Part shown: in pieces, positions 1 to 14,040 of the stretch | How positions within the stretch are numbered: position 1 is the first letter of the stretch | Layout: every line of letters starts with the position of its first letter | Source: Vicia villosa | Lineage: Eukaryota > Streptophyta > Magnoliopsida > Fabales > Fabaceae | Length of the DNA: 64,000 nt | Assembly: GCF_029867415.1 (NCBI RefSeq) | Contig: NC_081182.1 | Span: 16,366,497-16,430,496 of the forward strand | Reading direction: 5' to 3' | Made by a program: the position numbers and the translations under genes | The notes under the pieces: generated by a model | Told to the model about the DNA's origin: nothing | What the model saw: only the letters and a program-made list of their open reading frames with translations | Databases searched by the model: none

Positions 1-1312
1 CATATCTCTTATGCCACAACTCACCAATATCACCACTTTTCACACTTAGACATGTAGGTGATGTATGTAATACAACATTAACCAATATTACAAATATCCT
101 ATTAGATGTCATATGTGTGTGCATGATTAGCCCCCTTCTGGGATGATAGACTCGACATTCTCCATTTTGTATCAAGATAGCCAAATCTTTCTCTTGCAAC
201 TGGCTAATACTCAATAAATTATTTTTCAACTCAGGAACATAATAAACTTCTGATATTACCTGAGTTACACCTTCTACTTCAAGTCTGATGTTGCCCTTCC
301 CTTTCATTGGCATTCTGAGATTGTTTCCAAGTTTTACTGATTGGCTGAATTGCTCATCTAGTTCCACAAACCATTGCTTGTTCCCTGTCATATGGTTAGA
401 ACAACCAGAATCAAGAAACCATACTGCCTCTCTCTTTGAATGGTTATTCTCAACATAGGACATCAATAGAAGTTCCTCCTCTTCATTCAACTCTACATAA
501 TTGGCCCTTTTCTCCCAATCAGGACATTCATATTGGAAGTGCCCTAATTTATAACATTTGAAGCATTCAACCGTAGCCTTGTCGAAAGCATGTCTGCCTC
601 GTCCTCTACCTCGTCCTCATCTATTCATGCTTCTACCTCTTCCTCTTCCTGATCTCTCATCATAGGTCACTTTCAGTAGTTGTTCCTCTTCCTGGTGTGC
701 CTGCATCCTTTGTTCATGAACAAGCAGACTTCCATGCAATTCATCAATGCTCAAGACACTTAAATCATTAGACTCCTCTATTGAACAGACGACATAGTTG
801 AATTTGGAGGTCAATGATCTAAGTATCTTACTAACCACAGTGCTTTGCTCCATCACCTCACCATTTGTCTTCATTTTGTTGACCACTGTTAAAGTCCGCC
901 CCAAGAAGCTGTCTACTTTCTCTCCTTCTTTCATGGCTAGTAACTCAAATTCCTTCCTCAACGCTTGAAGCTGCGCTTTTTTCACCTTCGTGGACCCTTG
1001 ATACTTTTGTTTCATTGAATCCCAAATCGCCTTCGATGTTCTCTTGTCGAGAATTGTTTCCAATATTTCTCTGTCAATAGCTTGAAACAAGAAATTTTTC
1101 ACCTTCAAGTCTTTGAGTTTAGCCTCCTCCACACTCTTTCTTTGTGTCTCACTTGCTGTTGCGTTTCCGATTGCCGGTGCTGGAATTCCCTCGTCCACCA
1201 AGTTCCACATCTCCTTGCTTCTGAGGAAATTCTCCATTGTCATTGACCAGAAATCATAATGGCCATCGAACTTGGGAATGGACGGCTGCACGAACTTTTC
1301 TGAGGTTGACAT
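1..1312 (-). pseudogene. Ty1/copia gag-protease polyprotein, 5' part, one internal stop, cut by window edge
   Basis: Reading leftward from ATG at 1312 (MSTSEKF), the frame encodes a copia gag (UBN2/DUF4219 type, FDGHYDFWSMTMENFLRS near the N-terminus), a basic RGRGR stretch, a CCHC zinc knuckle (C-F-K-C...H...C, about 545-570), and the retroviral-type aspartic protease start (LDSGCSNHMTG, about 385-415). It reaches the GAG-pre-integrase motif LWHK at the window edge. I checked that these motifs share one frame. The only lesion seen is a TGA at 614-616 inside the Arg/Gly stretch, consistent with CGA to TGA decay. Integrase, RT and RNase H would lie beyond position 1. The element is otherwise well preserved, so it is a fairly recent insertion or a slightly damaged autonomous copy. 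Confidence 0.9.
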
Positions 1313-1356
1313 CTTGATCTCTTTGTGTTTACTCACACTATCAGGCCCCTTTCGGA

Positions 1357-1368
1357 GCTCTGATACCA
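1357..1368 (-). other. Primer binding site (initiator tRNA-Met) of the copia element
   Basis: On - the sequence is TGGTATCAGAGC, two bases after the LTR end. This is the standard plant copia PBS, complementary to the 3' end of initiator methionine tRNA. Confidence 0.9.
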
Positions 1369-1370
1369 AT

Positions 1371-1643
1371 TGTTAAAATTCAAATGGTATAGAACACACT
1401 TAATTCTGAATAAATGAGTTATTAAATTAAGTAAAGCTAAGGCTCTTAAATAGCCATGGTAAGAAACAGAAAGAGCTAAAAACCAGGTCACGTCTAACAC
1501 AATCTAAAGGACCTGAATACTTGCTTAAGAATAGGTCCAGCAAAACAGAATCAAATACTAACATCACCATCCGATAAACTAGGACACTTATTAAATATAA
1601 TTAAAGACTAAATCAACAAGGACGGCTGACATCATCACTAACA
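1371..1643 (-). repeat. 5' LTR of the copia element
   Basis: Read on -, the LTR ends in TTTTAACA directly before the primer binding site. On + it begins TGTTAAAATTC at 1371 and ends in TAACA at 1643; an alternative end is 1651, because TAACA occurs twice. The TGTTA...TAACA ends fit copia LTRs. It abuts a MITE on the right. The partner LTR lies outside the window, so the target duplication cannot be confirmed. Confidence 0.75.
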
Positions 1644-1644
1644 G

Positions 1645-1807
1645 TCTAACACCGTGCCCTCAGGGCAATGGTTAAACATTCCAAAAAAGGAAAATATTTT
1701 ATAGAAAATTTAATATTTCAATTTTCGAGGCATTAAATATGCAGATTACCGAGATAAATTTTTTTATTTTTAAAGTCTTAACCATTGCCTTGAGGGCACT
1801 AGTTAGC
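1645..1807. mobile_element. MITE, copy 1 (family with GTGCCCTCAGGGCAATGGTT ends)
   Basis: Terminal inverted repeats of about 25 bp: the left end reads TAACACCGTGCCCTCAGGGC and the right end carries its reverse complement with few changes (TTAACCATTGCCTTGAGGGC). Length is about 160 bp with an AT-rich interior. A second, half copy is at 9234-9329. The superfamily was not assigned. Confidence 0.75.
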
Positions 1808-3012
1808 ATTTTTTTTAAAACTTTTAATTAATTGCTCAATTTTTTTTAAGAATACATTTTAATTATTTTTCTTGGAGCTTTAAAAAGTCAAAATCGACTC
1901 TGATGAATTCAAACCTGAAACATTTAATTTATCCATTTTTAAAAGATTAATTTTAATAATTAGACTACTCCCAAAAAAAATTAGTCAATAAAAAAAGGTA
2001 ATAACTAGAGTGAATGAAAATTTCAATTGTGTTTCATAGTCTTATGAAATCTCCCCACTATAATTAATAGCTATAACATCTCTTAATTCCTTTCATTTTC
2101 CTTCATTCGGCAATGTTTCTAAATCCTAGACTAGATACTCCTTCAAATAAAATCTAAAAGTGACGTGTAATTAAAGTTATGGCTTGTATTAAAAAAATAT
2201 AAGAAAAATGTGAACAACTATTTTGAGTAAATCATTTGAAACTAAGAATTTTAGAGCAGTTTTCTAAATGTTAAAACAAAAGTAGTAAAGTAAAAAAATA
2301 TAAGTATTAATAATAAAATAAAGAAAGAAGTATTTCGCTTAAAGCAAAAGAAAACATTATTTTACATATTAAGGAAGACAGCTAAGAGTCCACAAAGCAT
2401 AAAAGAAACGCGCCAAAAATAAGTCGAGTCCAAACGTGATAACTTAGTTGAAGCCACGAATCTCACTCACATTACTACTTTTAAAAGTCAATAACTTCAC
2501 GCGCCAAACAGTCCTCAACAAAAAAGTCATCAACAAAATTAAAATATTTTTATTTATCAAAAACAATTATCCACGTCACGAGGCAAAATCAACGCAACGA
2601 ACCATTCCTATTTTCGCAAATACCCAAATAAACTGGACCCACTTTTTCATCCAAGGCGGTTTCCTTGTTAGTAACAAATTCGTTGCGTTGCGGAATTTGT
2701 TTTTCAAAACGTTCAATCTCAGCCGTTGATTTATCATCTCCATCAACAGTCAAAACCGGCGTTTGATTTTAACGTTTTTTTGTTTTTAGCCGGCTCAACC
2801 CAACCACTTGCATTGGACCGGGCCATCAAAAAATATAAAAATCATCGATAAAAGAAAATTTAAACTTTACGTTTCATTAATTAATAACAAATAAAAAATA
2901 AAAAAACTATAATTGTAACTATAACTATTCCAATAATAGTCAAGCCCCACCACGTGACCAAATGTCACACGCATGCTGGATCACCCTTTTTACAAAGGAA
3001 GATATGCTACTG
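1808..3012. other. AT-rich upstream region of the GATA gene
   Basis: No coding signal with family motifs. A short open frame at 2448-2729 lacks recognisable composition. This stretch should hold the GATA gene's promoter; no specific operator can be named. Confidence 0.5.
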
Positions 3013-3020
3013 TATTTAAA
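3013..3020 (+). promoter_or_regulatory. TATA box of the GATA gene
   Basis: TATTTAAA, about 200 bp before the ATG and about 125 bp before the 5'-UTR splice donor. This predicts transcription start near 3045. The assignment rests on position and motif only. Confidence 0.5.
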
Positions 3021-3138
3021 TTCCATAATAAAATTAAAAAAAAACTATAGCAATAAGTGTAGAGAAAGAGAAGAAAGAAAAATTCATAGTTTCTTTCAAG
3101 TTCAACCTAACTTCAATTCATCTTCTTCTTGTTTACAG

Positions 3139-3216
3139 GTAATAATAATAATGAAAACTCAACACAAAAAGTTAAACCTCAAATTGAAACTGGTTAAAAG
3201 TTTAATTTATTTGCAG
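3139..3216 (+). other. 5'-UTR intron of the GATA gene
   Basis: A donor (TTTACAG|GTAATA) and a pyrimidine-rich acceptor (TTATTTGCAG|AGAAATGG) bracket 78 bp ending four bases before the start codon. This would remove the upstream ATG triplets in this stretch. Inferred from splice signals only. Confidence 0.55.
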
Positions 3217-3220
3217 AGAA

Positions 3221-4199
3221 ATGGAGTTTGCGGTAGCAAAAGCTTTGAAACCGAGTTTACGAAGGGAGTTTGTTTTTCAACAAACGCTTGGTGAGGAACT
3301 TTTTAGCCTTAACTCCAATACGGTGGTTGCCGGTGAAGATTTCTCCGTTGACGACCTCCTTGATTTTTCCAACGGCGATGTTCTTCACCATGAGCAACAC
3401 AACGAGGAAGACGAAGAAGAAAAAGATAGTTTATCTCTTTCCTCTCACTCGCTCTCGGAAGATAGCAACTCGAATTCCAACGACGCTTCCTACGATTCCA
3501 TTTTCTCAACTGAATTGCTCGTTCCGGTGAGTCTCTATAAATTTCACCTTCTTCTCCGTTTTGTAACTGAAACGGTAAGTTTCTGAAACTGAAACATTTT
3601 ATTTACAGGATGATGACGTGGCAGGCCTTGAATGGGTTTCTCACTTTGTAGATGATTCTCTACCAGAGCTTTCTCTTCTCTACCCGGTTCATGTTCAAAC
3701 CAACGAGAATCCTCAAAATGAACCGAACCATGAAAAAATTACCAGAAAAACCAGAACCGTCAAGAGCAGAAAACCAAACCCTCGAGCCTGGGCTTTTAGT
3801 CCTTTGATTTTACGTCCATTTTTCCCGTCTACGGTTTTTGTAGAGCCGCCAGCAAAGAAACAGAAGAAAAAGGTTCAGGCCCAGGCCCAGACTCAAGTTG
3901 TTGGGGTTGAAGCCCAAGAGGAGGCCCATTTACAGCGACGGTGTAGTCATTGCCAAGTGCAGAAGACACCGCAGTGGAGAACCGGTCCGTTAGGAGCTAA
4001 AACTCTATGCAACGCGTGTGGGGTTCGGTATAAATCCGGTCGGCTTTTTTCGGAGTATAGACCGGCTTGTAGCCCAACTTTTAGCAGCGAAATTCATTCC
4101 AATAGCCACCGGAAGGTGTTGGAGATGAGGAAGAGGAAAGGGATGGTTGGACAGGAATCCGGTTTATCGGCTCAGACCCAAATAGTTACGAGTTGCTGA
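3221..4199 (+). CDS. GATA zinc-finger transcription factor (class A, plant subfamily I)
   Basis: Two coding exons, 3221-3526 and 3609-4199, joined by an 82-bp phase-0 intron (CCG|GTGAGT...TTTACAG|GAT), give 298 aa. The N-terminus (MEFAVAKALKPSLRRE) and an acidic stretch, followed after the join by DDDVAGLEWVSHFVDDS, are typical of plant subfamily I. A single type IVb zinc finger spans about residues 214-239: C214-X2-C217-X18-C236-X2-C239, with the DNA-contacting LCNACG and a basic tail (VRYKSGRLFSEYRPACSP). It should act in the nucleus, binding WGATAR sites; members of the subfamily take part in light, cell-wall and development programmes. The start is chosen because it lies just after a good acceptor and matches the family N-terminus. 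All zinc ligands are intact. The exact orthologue (GATA1 to GATA12 type) is not resolved. Confidence 0.93.
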
Positions 4200-5769
4200 G
4201 TTTAGATTAGGAAAGAGCTGTAGTTGGTTTGAACCGGGTTCATGTTTTTTTGTAAAATATTTAGTGGTTGTAGTTGTAGTGGTAGTCAGGTCAGGTAGGC
4301 AGCAGGTAAGGGATATTATTAGGAAGGTATGGATTGTTTTTATTTTTATCCCATTTTGTTAGCTTTGTTCTTTTTAATTAATCTAATACAGTTTTAAGTT
4401 TTTTTTTTTTAACAAAAACAGTTTTAAGTTAATTGCATGAAGAAAAGTAGTTGGAGAAATAGTAATTAAGATGTGAAATTGGGTCAAGAAAATGAAGTTA
4501 GGTGTGAAGTTAGCCATTTATTCAAGCTGACATATGGTTGGTTAGAGTTAGATATTTTGATTGCTTCTTTGTCAAACACTATAGCAAGAGAATGAATTAT
4601 TCAACTAAGTTTAATAGTATTTTTTTGATTTTTGTGTGAGCGGGAGAGATGGGTCAGACTCAGAATTGGAATTATGCAAAAATCAATTAAAGTTAATTAG
4701 GAGTACTTCACTTTATACGCTAAAGTTTTGTTCAGAGTGTGTAAAATTTGAATTTGTATCCCGCTAATTTAGAGGGACTGGATTTAATATCTTTAGTCTA
4801 GTTTTTTTTTTTTTTTTTGACAAAGTCTTTAGTTTAGTTAGGATCTGTAAAGTTTATTTTTTAATTTAAACATTTTGTTTATTTTAGTATTTAAGACAGC
4901 ATTAACTGAATTTTATTATATCTCTAGTCTAAACTATATAATTCACTTTCAAAATTAGATTGAATAACATAAAATGATGTACAATAAATCGATGATTGTT
5001 ATTATATATGGATCGCTGAAATATGGATTAAATTTTCTTGGTTTACATACATGCTAAATTTTAGATAAATTTTGTTTCGTTAAACTTTGGTTAGTCATGC
5101 ATAAACACAAAATATAAAGCCGGGAATTCGAATTCATAATATTTTATTTATAAATAAATAAATGATATTTCATATTTTTTTAAATTAAATATTTTATAAT
5201 AATTTTTATTATGATGATGATATAAATTATATGAATTAATATGATTAGTTCGAGTAAATGGACTTGTGGGTAGAGTTTTAAAAATCTATTACCCGAATTA
5301 ATTAATATTGGATTTTATTGATTTGATTTGATTTTTGTCCGAATTAAAAATTGTCTGATCCAAACACCATAGTTTGATTTGAATTTCGTTTTATTTCAAA
5401 TTTTTTCGAACCAATAAACACTTTAAATAAAAAACAACTTTTTATTTAAAATAATTTTAATTTTTAAAAACATTATAACAAACCAACTAATTAATTTTAA
5501 GAGTATTTTAAAAAAAATTTAATTAATTAAACTAAATTAATCACCATAAAAGTCTAAGACACATCACACAAGCTAGAAGTGTGATGGAAGCATTTAACTA
5601 AAATACTAGGTGGCACTAATTGGAGTAAGAGTACCCTACAATGTGATATTGCCGCCACTTGATGGGGTCCAGTGGCTTATGGTGGAAATTTTTTTAATGA
5701 TATGAAGATTGATAGATTGATATTTACTTCTTCTTTTTGAAATGGATTTTCTTAATGATAGATAGATTG

Positions 5770-5772
<3 letters not shown>
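4200..5772. other. 3' UTR of the GATA gene, then AT-rich intergenic DNA
   Basis: The first ~200 bp are the likely 3' UTR. The rest has no gene. About 5220-5420 resembles 59030-59240 (shared phrases such as GAGTAAATGGACTTG.../AATCTATTACC... and GATTTTTxxCCGAATTAAAAA), so it is a diverged dispersed repeat. Confidence 0.5.

Positions 5773-5826
<54 letters not shown>
5773..5826. repeat. (TA)n microsatellite, about 54 bp
   Basis: Uninterrupted TA dinucleotides following GATAGATTGAAT. Confidence 0.95.
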
Positions 5827-5828
<2 letters not shown>

Positions 5829-6019
5829 CAATATGTCAAATTTAGTATCACGACACTTTCAGTGATTTTTCACTGCATATCCGTATAATAATTAACTGTT
5901 AAATAAAAGTATTATTATATAAGGTCTTGTCTATAAAATTTAATATCAATCAGAAATCATTTAACTTATTAATGAAATGGACCAAAATTAATTGTTTTAA
6001 CAACTCAAAATTATCGGAG

Positions 6020-8700
6020 GCGTGATGATAATAAGTTTGATACCTTGGTGTCATTTGGTCAACAAATCAGCCACTTGATCTTCACTTCTACAATACTCCA
6101 ATTTCAACCTTCCTTCAATAACACCTTCGGTCTCCCATGAATCTAATCATAATATCGACACTAAATATCAAACCTGGTCTCGTATTGCAAAAGTAACGCA
6201 AGAATCCAACCAGCCTCCTTTACTGAGTTGGATTAACATCTTGCTAATCCTCATTGTTTAACAACTCCAACCTCGGTTTAGCAGGAGTAACTTCCTCATT
6301 ACAATGTTCAATTTTAAACTTCTTCAAAATCTCAAGTGCATACCTTCTTTGGTTCATGAGCAGTCTCTTCTTGGACTTGTGGAACTCAATGCCAAGGAAT
6401 TATGTCATGAGGCCAAGGTCAATCATCTTAAACTCCTTCATAAGCTCACTCATTTGTTTTAAGAACTTTGAGTTTGTGTCCGCTTTGCCTTTCAACCATC
6501 GATTTGAACTTCTTAAACACTTTGAATACCTGATCCTTTATCTTGATTAGATATGTCCATAGCTTTATGCTATGATCATTGATGAATGTGATAAATTATT
6601 ATTGCCACCAATTGAATTAACTTGCATTGGTCCACACATATCTGGGTACAACACCTCAAGGTGACACTTGGTTATACAACCAACATCCTTGCTGAATTTT
6701 TCGCTGTGTTGCTTCGCTTACACACACTTTTTACAAATTTCAACCGGTATGTTGATCAATGGAAGCCACGTTACCATTCTATTCTTTTTCAAGGCATTGA
6801 GATATATAAAGTTAAGATGCCCAAGCCTATAATTATATAACCAGTCTTCTCCACTAGCCGCTGTACCAAGATACTTATGCTCCATTAGCTTCAGCTCAAC
6901 CTTGAAAGTTCTATTGGCAGCCGTAAGAGCTTTTAGAAACAAAACCCCATTTACATGCATAACATGTAGTTCTTGGTTCTACAACCTGCACTCTAGCTAA
7001 ATTTTCCCTTGTGTTGCTTTTCTTGCACACACTCTTCACAAATTTCAGCCATTATGTTTATCAATGACACCCCCGTTACCATTCTGTTCTTTTACAGGGC
7101 ATTGAGATCTCTAAAGTTGAGATGCCCAATTCTATAATACCATAACCACTTTTCTTGACTATCCACTGTAACAAGACTCCTACGCAACCTTCAGCTCAAA
7201 CATGAAATTTCTATTGGAAGCCATAGGATCTTTTAGGATCAAAACCCTGTTTGCATCTATAACATGTAGTGCCTTGTTCTCTACATGAATCTTGTAACCC
7301 TTCTCAAGCAATTGGCCAATATTTAGAAGGTTACACTTGATTAAGGGGATATATAACATATCCTTTATCAAAGAGTTTCTACCATTCCTTGTCTCGATTG
7401 ATACATCATCGATCCCTTTCGTCGCTAGAGTGGTTTAATCAGCGAACTTCACTTTATTTTTCATGGCACGATTGATTGTAACAAGCCAATCTTTCCTCCC
7501 CTCCAGATGCGTAGAAAACCCATAATCTAAATACCATTGGTATCCGCACTGCACTACTTCCTTCAAAGTCACCATGGAATTTTCTTTAGTATGTAACCAA
7601 TTATCATAATTGTGCAACCGATTACACTTCAATTTTGCAACATTTTTCAAACTGTTGCTGCCTTGCACCTTGTTGTTGCTGCATTCTCCTTTGTGATCAT
7701 GACAAAGAGTGTGTTCTCCTCATCGAACACTTGGCGTGCAACTCTAGCTTCATCTTCTTGGGATTATTTCTTGTTGGAATTGCATTCGCTTGCAAAATGG
7801 TCAAGCTTTTGACAATTAAAGCACTGCATGCTACTCTTGTCAACCATTCTTTTTCCACCTTTACCTATTAGATTTCCACCTCTATAATTGTTTGATCCAA
7901 CAACTCTACTACTACTAATATTGAATTCTTAGAATTTTGGGAGTTTCTTCCACCAAAATTCTGAAATTTCCACTACTTTTGCTCATATGACACTTTCTCT
8001 TTGCCTTCTTGTCTATCTCATTGAAACGGGTTTGCTAAGCGATCTCCACCTTTTCCTTGTCAACATTCATTTCCTATATTCTCTGATCATGTCCCTCTAG
8101 AGAGCTTTACAACTCCTCTTTTCTCATTGTTGTAAGATCTTTCGATTCCTCGATCGCTACGGCTATGTTATCGAATATTGTCGTCAAAGAACCCAAGATT
8201 TTCGCGACAGTATACTGCTCCGTGATCATTTTTCCATATGTTTTTACTTGGTTTACCAAACGAGTAATTATCAATGCGAAATTGTTGATAGTCTCCTTCC
8301 CCTCCATTTGAATCAACTCAAGTTGACGTTTATGAGTTTATAACCTCACAATCGTCGCCTTGTCATCCCATGTGTATGCTTTCTCAAGAATCTCTCACGC
8401 TTACTTCGATGATTCACGATCACCGACTTTCTCGAAACTATTCGTATCAACATATTGATGGATTAAAAACAACATTTTGAAATCTTTCTTATTTTCTTCA
8501 TTATGCGATGTTTGTTGTGAATATGTTGCACCTTCGACAAGAGGATTTACATTGTTCTTGATTACTTCAAGAACATCTTGATAACCAAACAACACCTTCA
8601 TTTGATTGCACAATTTGTCGTAATTCTTCGCATCAAGGATGTATAGGTTTGCAGAGATACTTTCATTGAAGACTGAATTAATGATTGCACACTAGGTGTT
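6020..8700 (-). pseudogene. Decayed Ty1/copia polyprotein with an internal duplication
   Basis: Read on -, pieces occur in copia order. Gag lies at about 8613-8107 (MIQMEGKETINNFALIITRL; ILGSLTTIFDNIAVAIEES). A CCHC knuckle lies at about 7835-7785 (CFNCQKLDHFASEC). A protease-to-pre-integrase segment at 7371-7180 includes NLLNIGQLLEKGY. GAG-pre-integrase follows (RLGHLNFIYLNALKK near 6830), and RT/RNase H tail sequence at 6550-6070 ends in LEYCRSEDQVADLLT. Many stops and frameshifts make it dead. About 6690-6975 and 6985-7270 are diverged direct copies of each other. The left LTR and most of the integrase/RT core are missing. Confidence 0.85.
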
Positions 8701-8730
8701 TGTGGATCAAACCAGGCTATTAAAGTCAAA

Positions 8731-9233
8731 TGTTAGAACTTGGAACCACAAGGTTGGTGAAAATAACTGAGTAATTGAGTGTGGAGAGAGAGAGAGAGAG
8801 TAATTGAGGGTGGAAATATGGTGAATTCTCATTCATTTTAATCACAAGATACCCTAGGGTATTTATATAACAATACAATAGATGAGATACAATTAACTAA
8901 CAATAAAACTAAAAACTTTCAGAACGTAATCGGTTGACATATTATATCAACCGATTAAACTTTTCCACTATTTTAGTTTTTCAACTAATTTTACACAGGT
9001 GTAATCGGCGGTTGACATAAAAGTACAACCGATTACATGCAACATGAATTAGTTTTTCTCTTAACAAGATCAATCGTATCAGAGACATCGAATATCGGTT
9101 AACATCACTGCATCAAGATTCATACCTCTAGTTCAAGAAGTATCGTGATCGTATCCTTCAATCCACGATGTTAAGTGCATCGGAAACTATGTTTCATCGT
9201 TATTTCCGCGTAAACTAGTTCCGCAACGCAACA
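8731..9233 (-). repeat. LTR of the decayed copia element
   Basis: On + it starts TGTTAGAACTTGG and ends CGCAACGCAACA (TG...CA, 503 bp), next to the gag end of the element. It contains a GA-rich run near 8790 and two hairpins, at 8927-8957 and 9001-9036, both built from TAATCGGTTGA and its complement. No matching LTR is seen near 6000. Confidence 0.65.
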
Positions 9234-9329
9234 AATATATTTCAATTTTCAACACATTAAATACGGAGATTACCGAGATAAATTTACTATTTTAAAGTCT
9301 TAACCATTACCTTGAGGACACTGATTAAC
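9234..9329. mobile_element. MITE, copy 2 (right half only)
   Basis: Matches the right half of the MITE at 1645-1807: TATTTCAATTTTC, then ATTACCGAGATAAATTT, then TTAACCATTACCTTGAGGAC. The left half is absent. The break coincides exactly with the end of the copia LTR, so the copia element probably inserted into the MITE and the far flank was later lost. Confidence 0.75.
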
Positions 9330-9964
9330 ATTCCCATTTTTAAATTGTTCCAAAATCCCCACGATTTTCTATTTAATTAATCTAAAACAAATACAGCTGT
9401 ACTTCTTAATGCGTTGACATCTAGTGAGTCAATTAAGGTCTTGAAAACATGGGCTCCTCGTCTTAATCCTCAATTAATTAAACATTTTGTATCAAGTGAA
9501 GTGTGATATTGTTTTTTAGTGCAACAATAGGAAAAGTCCTTCCATTACAATCTAAGTCTTGACAGCATGTGGGTGAATAGTTGTTGGATTGTGGGGCATG
9601 AAATTATTTGTAATTATAGTACAAAATAATCAAGAATTAATGACGATATATAGGTAGTAGCAGCCATTCAATGAACAACGTGCGTTTGAGTGGATGAGAA
9701 TGAATTATGGAATAGTGAAAGTTGAAATAATCTCAATTAAAAAAAAAGCATATGGTTAAGGTCCATGCTATTTGGACATGACTTGCCCACCACTTTGAGG
9801 GATCACTCCATGTGATCATGATATAATAATGCTTTTTTAACTAACACAAAGTTAAAAAGTTAAGAGCTAACAAACAAATATAACAAGGTAAGGAAATAAA
9901 TTAAACCTAGTGTTGTGTAGTATATGTTTTTATGATTAAAAAATAGTATATGTTTTTATTTGTA

Positions 9965-10042
<78 letters not shown>

Positions 10043-11026
10043 TTATAAGCCAAAATTTTAATTCAATCATTTAAGTTTGATTTTTTTTCTTTCAAAGTTA
10101 TCCCTTAAGTTTTTTTCCTCTCAAATTAATATTTTATGTAAATATATATTTATACCATTAGATTTTAAATTGCCATATATAAATGAACAATTTTTATAAA
10201 ATGGTCACTCTTAAAGGATCTCTTGTAATTTCATCAAATTATTATTTATTTATATTTTTAAAATGGAATATTTTGACTTTTTAAGAATGAATCACTATAA
10301 TCTAGAGTTTGATGCAATGTTTTAAAAATCGGACGAAATCGATTAGTTGAATTGGCTCAACCTTAAACTGTAGTCTAATCCGATTCAGTTTGGACCAACA
10401 AATTGTTAGGTCGGTAAAATTGAGATAAAATCGTTTCAACCGCAAAAAATCAAAAATAACAGTAAAATAGGATCGCTTTTGTTGAGATGATTCAAAAAAT
10501 TAAAGTTGATTTTTTTTTTTTTATATTTTACTTTTCTTATTGAATGAAGAATGTATTTTCATGATTGATCAGTGTTTATGTGGTTGAAGTCAGTTTTTAA
10601 AATACATAAATAATATATTTTTGAGAAGTTTTATCACTCTTAGTCCTACTTATTTTGAGAGATTACTTTTTACCATTACATTATAAAAATGGATTCAACC
10701 CCCACAAAATAATAAATTTTGTTTATGATAAATTGATAATACTATTTATAGTTCACAAAATTTACTAAACCAACTTACATTTATACACTCACCACAAGTT
10801 TACCTCGTAGAGAAAAACTTTCCATTACCTCAATTTTATCCTAGCTAGCTAGTTTATTTGTGTTAACATGAAATATGATTACCACATGGTTAATTTAATA
10901 AATTCTTTGTTTTGACACCAAAACTCCATACACATTTTTGTTGTATTTCTTCAGTTTTAAAATGACCATCTTTTAACAAATAAATTTTGTTTTAAAATGA
11001 ATGATATTTTTACCTTTGAATTAGTA
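9330..11026. other. AT-rich intergenic region
   Basis: No gene recognised. Holds an ATT trinucleotide repeat and otherwise low-complexity AT-rich DNA. Confidence 0.5.
9967..10042. repeat. (ATT)n microsatellite, about 75 bp
   Basis: About 25 uninterrupted ATT units. Confidence 0.95.
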
Positions 11027-13306
<2,280 letters not shown>

Positions 13307-13929
13307 GTTCTTCAAAAAATTTAAAAAACAATTATTTTAAAATATAGAGAGAATATATCAATTTCCATTTCACGCATAAGCCATAATAATTATCGAAGGC
13401 AGAAAACGTGCAAAAGCAAAAGACGGAAAGAGAATGAGAAGAAGACAAATGTTTAAAGGAGGAGAAAGAAGCCACTTCTTTTCAGATAAAAAAGAAGTTC
13501 ACTTTTGTAGAAGGATGGCCAAAGAAAAAAACATTTAAAGCTGCAGATAATGTCACTTATCTCAATCTTTTCTTCTAGAGGGGAACAAACGTCCTTTTCC
13601 TAATGAACTCACTTTGCAATTGTTTCATATTTTTGGTCGTTGCAAGAAATAAAAAATGCTCCGGACTTCAGAACACCGATACATACCGGACATAACACCG
13701 ATACATCAACATCAATAATAATTTAAAAAGTTGAATAAGTTAAACGTGATCATATCCAACATCTCAGACACATCTTCATTTCGACCGTTGATCCTATGGA
13801 GCTTGAGCCTTTAGGAAATAAATTGCCCCAAGGAATTAAATTAAAGAAGACAAAAGTAAAACTTTACTATTGAGAAAAGCAATATTTTGACTTTATAAAA
13901 CTGAATGCATGGTTTTGAGTGAGTTGTTT
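13307..13929. other. Intergenic DNA upstream of the LINE
   Basis: No gene recognised. About 13665-13765 (ACACCGATACATACCGGACA...AATAATTTAAAAAG) resembles 24330-24420 inside the FMP32 intron, so both are copies of one dispersed repeat. Confidence 0.45.
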
Positions 13930-14040
13930 AACTTGAGCTAGACCTACCAACTAGAGAGAGAAGGTCCGACTTCTCTCTAAAACTTCTCTTTCCACACCCA
14001 CTATCACAGCCTATGCAATACACTCCAGAATAGAAGAATC

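Noticed and set aside
2448..2729. 93-residue ORF upstream of the GATA gene
   Set aside because: No family motif, lies in the presumed promoter region, and composition is that of AT-rich non-coding DNA.
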